The notes below the pieces were generated by a model, which was given only the letters and a program-made list of their open reading frames with translations, was not told the origin of the DNA and made no database searches. Shown here piece by piece: positions 35,641 to 44,822 of a stretch of 64,000 bases of DNA. Source of the DNA: Rhododendron vialii (lineage: Eukaryota; Streptophyta; Magnoliopsida; Ericales; Ericaceae); assembly GCF_030253575.1 (NCBI RefSeq), contig NC_080559.1, forward strand, positions 11,525,501 to 11,589,500. Reading direction: 5' to 3'. The stretch's first letter is position 1. Each line of letters begins with the position of its first letter. The position numbers and the translations under genes were made by a program.

Positions 35641-36815
35641 CACAAAGTGCATTTATTATCTCTTAAAAAGTGTGGAAATACTTACCGCATTAGCATTATT
35701 TGTGTATTACTTTGTCCTCAAGAATTAGTCGGATGTATTTGTAAGCTAGCTCAGACACCTTGAGTTATTTTATGTATAAAAATTTGGGAAACATGTTTGA
35801 TATCACAAACAACTAACCGCATTAACGTTATTTGTGTATAATCTACTTACGGATTGGGCAATGATTAGTAAGATCATGGTGCTGAAATCATGATTAGTGA
35901 AATCGTGGTGTTTAATATATGTAATTTTACTGTATGTGTTTGTGCTTGGGGCAATTTAAATATAGTTATTAGGGCAAATAGTGACTTTGCAACTCCTTAA
36001 ATTATTAACTTTTAGGAAGTGACGAAATCACTCTCCATTCCAAAAATGGAAGTAAAATTTGAAAGAAATATATGATGGAGAGATCTGGAGGGCAGTGGGT
36101 CAAGTGACCCCAATGCCTCCTCCCTTGGTTATTGCAAACCTAGAGATCTGGTGTTCTAGCTTTTATCAGTAACATCCTATTTAATTGCAGGTTATGCTTG
36201 CCATTTAACCTTATCAAATAGGTCCTATGTGGCTTCCCGTGAACATTAGGGTTAAACAAAAAGAAATTAACAAGACAAAAATCCTAAGATCTTGTGTTCT
36301 AAATTCATGGTTATGAAAATAGCCTTCCAGATTGGGGTATTGGATTCTTGGTGGAGGCAACCAACCATGAGTTTTCAAAATCAATCATTTTCACCCAACA
36401 ATGTGTAAAAGCAAACATCAATTGCAGAATTACACTACTCCGGTCCAGATGAATGACAATTTGCCCCCTTCTTTTTATCTCACTCTGATGACAGGAAAGC
36501 AAGCATGCAGGGGGCAATTTCCAGACATTATGATTTAAAACCAAAATGGGGACAAACAACCTCATTGATTGACTGCCATTTGGAGGATAACAACTCAGGA
36601 GAGTGAACTGGTAAAGGGCACAGCAGACATTCTTTACAGGGAACACTTCAGAGGTTCAGTTCTTGTCACTGCCGTAGTGGCCAATTTTATGAACAAAGAA
36701 GGATAGAGAGCGGATCAAAAAAACAAAAAAGAAGTATAGAGAAACTCTTATCTTTCGGATTCTTCAATAAATAACCAATGGGTAAAAATTAGATACACCC
36801 CCACATTTATCACTT
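35641..36815. other. Intergenic, no gene recognised
   Basis: AT-rich. The longest reading frame (36311-36646, minus) shows no recognisable domain. ATACACCCCCAC near 36795 is part of the pre-insertion target of the Mutator-like element that follows. Confidence 0.4.
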
Positions 36816-38314
36816 GAGAATAAATTTTACACGGACCCTCCGTGTAGGAAAATCCTATACGTACCGATCAAAAATATAGGGAAATTGTACCGACGGTCGC
36901 GCGCGGCCATCTCCGGCCATCAGACGGCAGATCCGAGCTGTCCAAAATTTTTTTTTAAAAAAACCGAGGGGCCTAATGCGGGAATCAACGGCATCCGATG
37001 TGTGTAGGGTGCTTGATCTAAACACCCTATTTTTCCTGTATGTATACTGTCGGCAGGAAACTGTCGGTGCAAATAGCACCACTCCACCGTGTATAAGGGA
37101 GGGTCCGCCCAACCAATTAAAAGAAACCACCTCAGCTTTTCTCAGCTTTGCCAAGGAAAGCCGGCAATTTTTTTTTTCGTTTAGGATCCTACGAAACAGA
37201 AACTTGATTGTGAGAGCCAGAAACTTGATTGTGAGAGCCGTAAAGACACAATTTAACTATAACACTTTAGAACGTTTAGGATCCTACGGAACAGAAACTT
37301 GATTGTGAGAGCCGTAAAGACAAAATTTAACTATAACACTTTAGAATAATATGATCAGAATGACAAGATCTTTGCACCGGTTCAAAAGGATTGAAAATTG
37401 GAGCACTTAACTTTTTAACCATATTTTTTAATATATAAATAGTCGACAAAAATTAAGTAATCCAATTTTTAATCCATTTGAATTGATGTGAAAATCTTAT
37501 TATTCTGATCATATTATTCTAAAGGAACATAATTAAGTTTTATCTCTAAGGCTCTCATAATTAAGTGTATGCTCTTTTGTTTGGAACTTATGGAGCAGAA
37601 ACTTGATTATAAGAGCTCTAGAGACAATAATTAATTATGACATTTTAGAATAATATGATCAGAATAATAAGATCTTTGCACTGGTCAAAACAGATTAAAA
37701 ATTGGAGCACTTAACTTTTTAACTATATTTTTAATATATATACAATCTAAAAAAATTAAGCGTTTCAATTTTCAATCCTTTTGAACCAATGCGAAGATCT
37801 TATTATTCTGATAATATTATTTTAAAGAGTTATAATTAATTCTTGTCTCTAGGGCTCTCATAATCAAGTTTCTATTTTATAGAGTCCCAAACAAAAGAGC
37901 ATATACTTAAATTATGAGAGCCTTACAGATAAAACTTAATTATGCTCTTTTAGAATAATATGATCAGAATAATAAGATTTTCACACTGATTCAAACGGAT
38001 TAAAAATTAAATTACTTAATTTTTGTCAACTATTTCTATATTAAAAAATATGGTTAAAAAGTTAAGTGCTCCAATTTTCAATCCGTTTGAACCGGTGCAA
38101 AGATCTTGTCATTCTGATCATATTATTCTAAAGTGTCATAGTTAAATTTTGTCTCTACAGCTCTCATAATCAAGTTTCTGCTCCATAGGATCCTAAATGG
38201 AAAAAAATATTCCGGCTGTCCTTGCAAAGCTGAGCAAAAGCTTGAGGTGTTTTCTTTTAATTGGTTGGGCGGACCCTCCGTTATACACGGAGGGTCCGTG
38301 TAAAATTTAATCTC
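36816..38314. mobile_element. Mutator-like foldback element with 9-bp target duplication
   Basis: It is flanked by the exact 9-mer TTATCACTT at 36807-36815 and 38315-38323, the length typical of Mutator-superfamily insertions. The outer ends pair (GAGAATAAATTTTACACGGA against the inverted right end GAGATTAAATTTTACACGGA). Pairing continues through GGGTCCGCCCAACCAATT and TTGATTNTGAGAGC to near 37736, so almost the whole element folds on itself. The interior repeats the unit GATCAGAAT..AAGATCTT several times in both orientations. It encodes no transposase. A second element sits inside its left arm. Confidence 0.85.
36847..37084. mobile_element. Insertion inside the left arm of the Mutator-like element
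   Basis: Comparison with the intact right arm shows that 238 bp interrupt the left arm after CCGTGTA. The flanks are CTCCGTGTA (36838-36846) and CACCGTGTA (37085-37093), a 9-bp duplication with one mismatch. Its body (GCCATCTCCGGCCA, GGCAGATCCGAGC, ACCGAGGGGCC, TGCGGGAATCAACG, TGTGTAGGGTGCTTGATC) is a diverged single arm of the palindrome at 17615-17996. Terminal inverted repeats are not obvious. Confidence 0.7.
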
Positions 38315-38614
38315 TTATCACTTAACCCAGCATGGGGGTGTATTTTAGAAGGGGATGGATAGTTATTTTAGATGTAAAAAGAGGTTAAAAATTAGTTGGA
38401 TGTAAAATAGAACCCACCCCTTTCTAATGGTGAGATATAAAAAATGGATGGATAATTAACTAACTTTCTCTCCTTCTTAATTTTTCCCAACTTTCTTAAC
38501 CCTAATTCAAGTATTACTTCCGTTGAAAAATAATTTTGGTATCCGGTAATCGAGGACTTAAAAAAAATTATTCCGAAAAAAAAAAACTTTCGTCCCAAAT
38601 TTTTTTTTTACTTC

Positions 38615-38895
38615 TCATCCACTTCAATTACACCATTTACTTCATTCATTTACTCTCATCAACTCTCAATCACATCATTAACCTCATTATCCTGATCCAT
38701 TTACTCGATCCTCACTCTCAACTACACCATTTATTTCAGTTATTTACTCCTATCAACGCTCAACTACATCATTTACTTTAGTCATTTACTCCTATCAACG
38801 CTCAACTACATCATTTACTCTCATCCAATCTCAACTACACTATTTACTTCGGTCATTTACTCTCATTCATTCTCAATTACACTATTTACTTACCA
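38615..38895. repeat. Degenerate minisatellite, about 42-bp period
   Basis: Repeated CATTTACT, CTATCAACGCTCAACTACAT and CATTTACTTYRGTCA units run up to the promoter of the transposase. Units near 38745-38830 are the best preserved. Confidence 0.7.
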
Positions 38896-38897
38896 TC

Positions 38898-38905
38898 TAT
38901 ATATA
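38898..38905 (+). promoter_or_regulatory. TATA box of the PIF transposase
   Basis: TATATATA, 74 bp before the ATG at 38979, followed by a pyrimidine-rich leader. Position fits a TATA-driven plant transposon promoter. Confidence 0.5.
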
Positions 38906-38978
38906 GACCTATCCTCCCCATTATTCATTCTCACACTTAAATCTATATACAGTCTCCTCTTTCAAAAAAAAAATCATC

Positions 38979-40265
38979 ATGAGCAGTTTAATCCAAAGAA
39001 TATTACTGAGTGAATTTGATGGATCTTCCTCTGATGACGATGAGATTGCAATGGCACAATTGATCATGACCAGGCAGTATCGAAAATTCCAAAGAAGATG
39101 CCAACAAGGAGGTCATGTTGGTTCTACAAGCGGTCGAGCCTGGATTCTCCGTGACAGAGTTACTGCCAACCAACGACTCAATGCTGATTACTTTTGTGAG
39201 TATCCGCTCTATGTCGAAAAGTTGTTTTAGCAACGTTTTCGAATGAGTCGACCCTTATTTCACAAGATCTTGAGTAAACTCCAACAACATGACGTGACGT
39301 TCGTCCAAAGAAATGATGCGACAGGAGCTGCAGGTCTTTCTGGTATCCAAAAGATGACAGCAGCTCTGAGGATGATGGCATACGGGATGCCTGCTAGTAG
39401 TCTTGATGAGTATCTCAAGATTGGGGGAAATACAGCAGTTGACTCTCTTCAAAGCTTCTGTAGAAGCGTTATCTCCATTTTTAAAGCAGAATACTTGAGA
39501 AAAACCAAATGAAGCAGATACTGCAAGGCTCCTACATGTGGGCAATCAATGTGGTTTTCCTGGAATGCTAGGCAGCTTGGATTGTATGCATTGGCAGTGG
39601 GACAAATGTCCAACTCTTACCATGGCTTCTTCAGTAGCCGCAGTGGAATATCCACTATCGTACTTGAAGTAGTTGCATTGTATAATTTGTGGATTTGGCA
39701 TGCTTTCTTTGGCATGCCTGGGTCATTCAACGATATCAACGTGCTTGATCAATCTCATCTCTTTGATGATCTCAGTGCCGGTCGTGCCCCTCCAGCCCAT
39801 TTTGTCGTTAACGGTAGTCAGTACGACATGGGGTGCTACCTTGTTGATGGTATCTATCCAAAATGGGCAACTCTCATTCAAACAATTTCTCAACCACAAG
39901 GAAGAAAGAAGCAACACTTTGGAAGGATGCATGAGGCATGTCGCAAGGATGTTGAAAGAGCATTTGGCGTACTCCAAGCACGTTGGGCAATTGTGAGAGT
40001 ATGTCGCAAGGATGTTGAAAGAGCATTTGGCGTACTCCAAGCACGCTGGGCAATTGTGAGAGGATCGGCGCGATTCTGGAATGAGGAGGATCTAGGCTAC
40101 ATCATGAAAACATTTGTCATTTTGCATAACATGATAATTGAAGACCAACGTGATCACGATACTAGTGATGAAACTACTGAACTTCTTTCTACCAGCCCAA
40201 TTCAAATCTCGAGAGATGTCACACCTGCATTGGTTGATTTCTTTAAAAATAACCGCAGGATTTGA
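38979..40265 (+). pseudogene. PIF/Harbinger transposase (DDE_Tnp_4/HARBI1-like), inactivated
   Basis: The pieces together cover the plant PIF/Harbinger transposase: an acidic N-terminus, the FRMSRPLFHKI region, then a DDE nuclease. Catalytic Asp 1 is in GSLDCMHW (GAT 39580-39582), Asp 2 in GSFNDINVL (39732-39734) and Glu in VERAFG (39954-39956), ending HNMIIEDQRD...DFFKNNRRI. The frame is broken by a TAG at 39228-39230, a net +1 shift near 39500-39507 (an extra A in an A-run) and a compensating -1 near 39613-39620. A 63-bp tandem duplication doubles the catalytic Glu segment. The element cannot make this protein as it stands. The partner gene lies downstream in convergent orientation. Confidence 0.9.
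39937..40062 (+). repeat. 63-bp in-frame tandem duplication of the catalytic Glu motif
   Basis: Units 39937-39999 and 40000-40062 differ at about two bases and each encodes CRKDVERAFGVLQARWAIVR. The duplication keeps frame, so only the spacing after the third catalytic residue changes. It is younger than most other damage, as judged by the near identity of the two units. Confidence 0.95.
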
Positions 40266-40541
40266 TCAAATGAGGCACATCATTCGCTCCGCAACGATCT
40301 TATTGAACACCTATGGGCCCGTAATGGAGATGAAGAATGAGGTTCAAATGGTTCTGCTCTAGTAATCTTCTAACACGTTTCCCGTGTCGTGGAAATTAGC
40401 TAAATAAAATGAATTTCATTTTCGAGTCTTGTACTTCATTAGCTAAATAAAATGCATTTTACTATCAAATAGTACCCAACGATTACATTAAAGTCATAAT
40501 TGCTAAAGACTATTACATACGATATTAAAAAATAACTACAA

Positions 40542-41637
40542 TCAATAATTGGGAAAATCAGGAAAATAACTGTTCGAACTTGAGCTAGCCGTCCATTTAG
40601 CCAAGATTTCACCCTTGCAATACTGGTAATAATCCTTCATTTGGGGGTCTTGAACCAAATCCAAGTCCATTTGCATAATCCTATCTTCTATCTCTTTTTC
40701 CTTCATTGCTGTCTTACTCTCCTCAAGCGCCACCCTCCTCTCATCATTTGCCGTAGTCCTTTCCAAAGCCGCGACTCTTCTTGCTTCCATTTCAGCTCTA
40801 CTGCCTTCCTTGTCAGATGTAGTTTGGTTAAATTTTTCCATCAAGTTTATCCATTCACGTTCCTCAGTTTCTGTTTTTTTGGTCTTCAATAGTTTTGCCT
40901 TTGATGCCTTACATCCAGGAGGCCTCTTTTTGGAGACTGAACACTACCTCCACTCATAGGATTGCTATCTTCCAATGTAGTCGCTGTGTTTGGAACTTGA
41001 GAGAAATCAAGAGACTCTAAGTAAGGATTTTGAGAGAAATCAGGAGATAGAGGGACTGAACTCGTATCCATTTGAGAAGATCTTAGGTCGGGTCGGGTGG
41101 GGGTTAAATTTGCCCACTTCATATTGTGTTCTAAGATTGCCCGGCAACAATCCAAATTGGCAAAAGATTTGTTCTCAAAATCTTTGTAATATCTCTTCGC
41201 TAGATCAATCTATACACAATGAAAAAATAATTTAATTAATTATCAAAATATTCATATTAACAAATTCTTATGAAAACAGAAACTTGATAGAAGCAATATA
41301 ATACCTCATTTTGTTATGAAAACAAAATAATAATATTAACAAAATAATAATACCTCATTTTGTTCTGTCATTCCACTTTGATGTTGCCTTAGATGTCCAC
41401 GATATTTGTTGCAAGCCTGCTTATGACTTGCCATCGAGACTTGACAGAAGCATCCGATCGTACATCGCCTCCTGTCAATTCGGTATATTTTTATTCAACC
41501 CGATCCCATAATTTAGATCGTGGTTGGTTGGTATCGATAATTGGGTCTTGACTAACACATAAGTAAGCATTACAAATTGCTTCATCTTGATCGGAGTTGA
41601 ACGATTTTCCTCTCTCACTACGACTTCCCTCTGCCAT
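40542..41637 (-). pseudogene. PIF ORF1, MYB/trihelix-like partner protein, inactivated
   Basis: The reverse strand gives the conserved N-terminus (MAEGSRSERGKSF from ATG at 41637, then WDRVE, RSDASVKSRWQV), a short GT-AG intron (about 41210-41353), then IDLAKRYYKDFENKSF and a charged C-terminal coiled region ending DFPNY. This is the accessory DNA-binding ORF of plant PIF elements, often misannotated as a glutathione S-transferase-like protein. It is broken by an in-frame TAA (41491-41493), a frameshift near 41430 in the MYB-like domain and another near 40918-40932. It faces the transposase tail to tail, separated by about 280 bp. Confidence 0.85.
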
Positions 41638-41793
41638 AATTGATACACTATTTTTTTTGGTGGGTGTTTGTGAAGAAGGGAGAAAATTTTTTGTTGTGTA
41701 AAATTCTATTCAAAACACACATTAATAGGTAGGAAAAAAGAAAATACCGTTGGTGTCATTTTGTGATCCGTTGGCTCAGTCAACGATCGGATC

Positions 41794-42174
41794 TAAGGGT
41801 CATCATTTGGCCCGAAGGCCCGTAGCCCGCCCGGCCCATCGGGCTTTTACCCGGCCGGAGCCCGTGAAACGGCCGGCCCGGCCCGGCCCATAGTTTGTCA
41901 TGGGCGGGCTCGGGCCTATGAATTTTTACTCGGCCCGGCCGTAGGCCCGGCCCGTGAGCCCGCCCGGTAGCCTGCCCGTGGTACCCGTCCAAAAGCCCGC
42001 CCAATAGCCCCAAAATCCCACAAAATCCTTTCTTTTTTCCCTTGCCCAAGAAAATTTAAGCCCGCCCGGTGGCCCGCCCGTTTTTTGGCCCGCTAGCCCG
42101 GCAATTGGGTTAGCCCGTGGGCCGGGCTTGGGCTTCAATTTATAGTAGGTAGCCCGGCCCGATGATGACCCTTA
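41794..42174. mobile_element. GC-rich non-autonomous hAT element
   Basis: Ends TAAGGGTCATCAT and ATGATGACCCTTA are inverted repeats, flanked by ATCGGATC (41786-41793) and GTCGGATC (42175-42182), an 8-bp target duplication with one mismatch. The 381-bp body is packed with GCCCG, GGCCCG and CCGGCC words in both orientations, unlike the AT-rich flanks, as expected of hAT subterminal transposase-binding repeats. It sits about 160 bp upstream of the PIF ORF1 start. Confidence 0.85.
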
Positions 42175-42182
42175 GTCGGATC

Positions 42183-42700
42183 AATACCCAACTTTACTCT
42201 TTCTTTCTTTCTTTTTTTTTTCTCTCTCTCTCTCTCTCTCTCTACGAACAAAGCAAAAGAAGATCCAGACCCTCTGGATCTGCTTTTGAACCAGAAACCC
42301 CCGCACCCCTCTCTCTCTCGCTCTCTCCCCCTCCAAAGATTAGGGAAATCTTGGCTGGGGAAATCGACGAGGGTTTCGGAAGGAGCACAGCCGGCGGAGA
42401 TGGTGATCTCCAGACTTGCGCCGTCCATGGATAGTCAAGAATCGAGGTCAGAGACGGTGATCTCCGGACCTGGAATCAGTTTTCGAGCTTCCGGCGTGTT
42501 CTTGCAAATTCCGACTAACTTTCCGACAAGATTAGGTAACTCCGGCTCTCTAAAAATTTGGTAGAATCAATTGGTGATGACTTGTCCATTTATAGCTGTA
42601 GCCAAAAGGGGATGCAAATATACATCTCCCTTTCCCATTGAACCAATTTTTTTTACATCTGGGTTGTATTATAACTATAGCACCTGGTTTTACATCCCCA
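42183..42700 (+). other. Exon-like sequence of unknown origin
   Basis: A (CT)n leader-like tract (42202-42242) is followed by about 300 bp of higher-GC sequence with open frames (42162-42434, 42286-42564) and the twice-used phrase GATGGTGATCTCC / GACGGTGATCTCCGG. It resembles a captured 5' end of a gene but matches no protein I recognise. Confidence 0.3.
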
Positions 42701-43526
42701 TTGGGATGCTCTTAAACCCATCACTTATACCCCTCATCTGTGAAATGTTATCACTAAAACCCCTTCCTCAAAAATTCCATCCAACATTTGGATGGAAAAT
42801 GGAATACAAGACAAATATACCCTGCAAACACTTGAGAAACCTAGATCCTACAACTTCAACAGAAGCCAGTCACTCAAATCCAACTTGCTGGAACTCAAAC
42901 AAAGACGAAAACCTCGCCGGAGCTCCCACCCACTCAAATCCAACTCTAACCTTACATATCTGACTCGAAATTCATGATTCGGTCCTTAACCAGTTGATTT
43001 CGCCATAGATCAACCCATTTCGAAGCCAATTAGCCACTATTTAGTTGATTCGAACCCTTGTGAGCCTTGTTCAGTTTATTTTCGAACCAACACAAGTCCT
43101 GTATTGTTGCTTTCAAGCCATTTCGAGCAGTGTTCTATTGATTCCGCTCCAAAACTGTTGATTTGAAGCTTCGAAAATCAGTCTTCAGTTGATTTCGAGC
43201 TTACCCAAGTTATTGCGAACTTGATCTGTTGGGTTTTTGACCATTTTCAAAGCTGTACAAACTATTTCGCACAGTACCCAGAAGATTTCTACCATTTCAA
43301 GCACTACCCTGTTGATCTCGAGTTTAGGTGGCAGTCTCGCAAGTTGTTTGGGTGGCGGTCGAGGCGAAAAGACGAAGTCAACATCATTTTGGGTCTTGAG
43401 TTTTCCGTTGGGGAGGAGGGAGGGGGAGTGGCATGTGTGTGTGTGAGAGAGAGAGAGAGAGGGAGAGAGAGAGAGAGAGAGAGAGTGAGTGTGTGTGAAG
43501 AGGGAAATTGTTGGAGTGTTTGGGAC

Positions 43527-43565
<39 letters not shown>

Positions 43566-43765
43566 TGTGTGAAAGAGGGAAATTGTTGGAGTGTTGGGGA
43601 CACCATAGAGGGCAAACAGGTAATTTCTCCCTTTTCGTTAATGGAGCAAGCCCCTTAATTGTTCTTTGATATATGAAAGGGTGTAAGTGATGTGTTTTAT
43701 AGATGAGGAGGTTAAGTGATAAAACGTGATAAATGAGGGGATGTATCTGATTTTTACACATAATG
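42701..43765. mobile_element. Inverted-repeat element with internal simple repeats
   Basis: CATCACTTATACCCCTCATC (42719-42738) and its neighbours return inverted near 43681-43735 (right side inverted: TATCACTTAACCTCCTCATC, then CACATCACTTACACCCC). Between them lie a degenerate GTTGATTTCGA minisatellite (42990-43220) and GA/GT microsatellites. The same terminal phrase family occurs at 36790-36815, the target of the Mutator-like element. Class and exact ends are uncertain. Confidence 0.45.
43437..43605. repeat. (GA)n arrays within a tandem duplication
   Basis: Two (GA)n/(GT)n arrays (43445-43496 and 43531-43572), each followed by the nearly identical GAGGGAAATTGTTGGAGTGT and GGGACACCA. It is a duplicated unit of about 80 bp containing a microsatellite. 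Confidence 0.85.
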
Positions 43766-43810
43766 CAATACTGGAGTCTAGAAATTAAAGTACCAAAGTA
43801 GAACTAAAGA

Positions 43811-44005
43811 ACCCCAAGGGTTAGTCCAAGTTCGTGATTTTGCTTCCCATACAATTGATCAGGGTTTAATTCTTGAAATCGGGCCATAATTTCTTGTGAA
43901 TTTTCCAATCCCGACATGGATGGCTTTCCTTTGACCAGACCGGAAAAGGAATTCGATGAGGTGTGCGCGTAAGCTGGTTCGAACGCCTCTTACCATCGAA
44001 ATAAA
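43811..44005 (+). mobile_element. Au-like tRNA-derived SINE
   Basis: It ends with the family block AATTCGATGAGGTGTGCGCG then TAAGCTGGTTCGAACGCC and an A-rich tail. Upstream, GGGTTAGTCCAAG and GGGTTTAATTC could be degenerate boxes A and B. Head position is approximate. Confidence 0.5.
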
Positions 44006-44822
44006 AAGAAGTGGAACTGAAAAGAACCGAATATTCATGTGCTATTAGCTCAACATTCAGAGGCATAGCTAAACCAGTAGATCCACATATTGAAGCCTAT
44101 ATACCTAAACCCACCTCTTATCAAACAGCTGCCTGTGTCACTGTGTTGAGAAATTCTTTCCACAGAATAAGGCTTTACAAAAGAAATTATACAAGTTAGC
44201 AAAAAAATTGTTAACCAAAAAATTTAAGGCGAGAAAAAAAATGAACCAACTTGACATATAAAAGTCGGATATTTTTAGCTTTAACGGCCATGGCACATTG
44301 CGTGTACAAGCGTTCATGTCACAGTGGGAGACAGCAAGGTTTGGTCGCCGACAAACGTAATATTGCTGTGCAGAAGAGCGAACAAAATTCCCAGATGAAC
44401 TAGCTGAAATATTCTTTAATAAACTAGCTGCTCTGAACGATTGGCAGATGGGCTAAAGAACAACAAAATTGGTTTTAAAAAAAATCATTTGCCAATGTAG
44501 ATGTAGTCAAGTCTTGGTTCAACAGTAAGAAGAATGATCACTTCTCCTGAACTTAGTATCAAGGAGGTAGTTTGCACTTTGCATCGCCTCAAACATTCAA
44601 TGCAACAACCATATAAGACAGGACAGGAGCTCCAAAGAAAATGGAAGCTAAACTCACAAGCCAATGAACATAACACAGGATTGATAGGATAAGTGTTACG
44701 AGGACAAGACACATCATTCTTAACTTGTAACAAGAACGATTGTGCTAAAAGTTGACGAATATCCAGTATGAAGAGGGCCACTTTGAAGCTCATAACTCAC
44801 AACGAATATCCACAGATAAACC

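Noticed and set aside
38600..38900. CRISPR-like spaced repeats
   Set aside because: Units are degenerate, contiguous and in plant DNA next to a transposon promoter. This is a minisatellite.
43304..43761. Ser/Leu-rich ORFs of 103-145 residues
   Set aside because: They are frames through (GA)n/(CT)n arrays and give SLSLSL/ERERER runs only.
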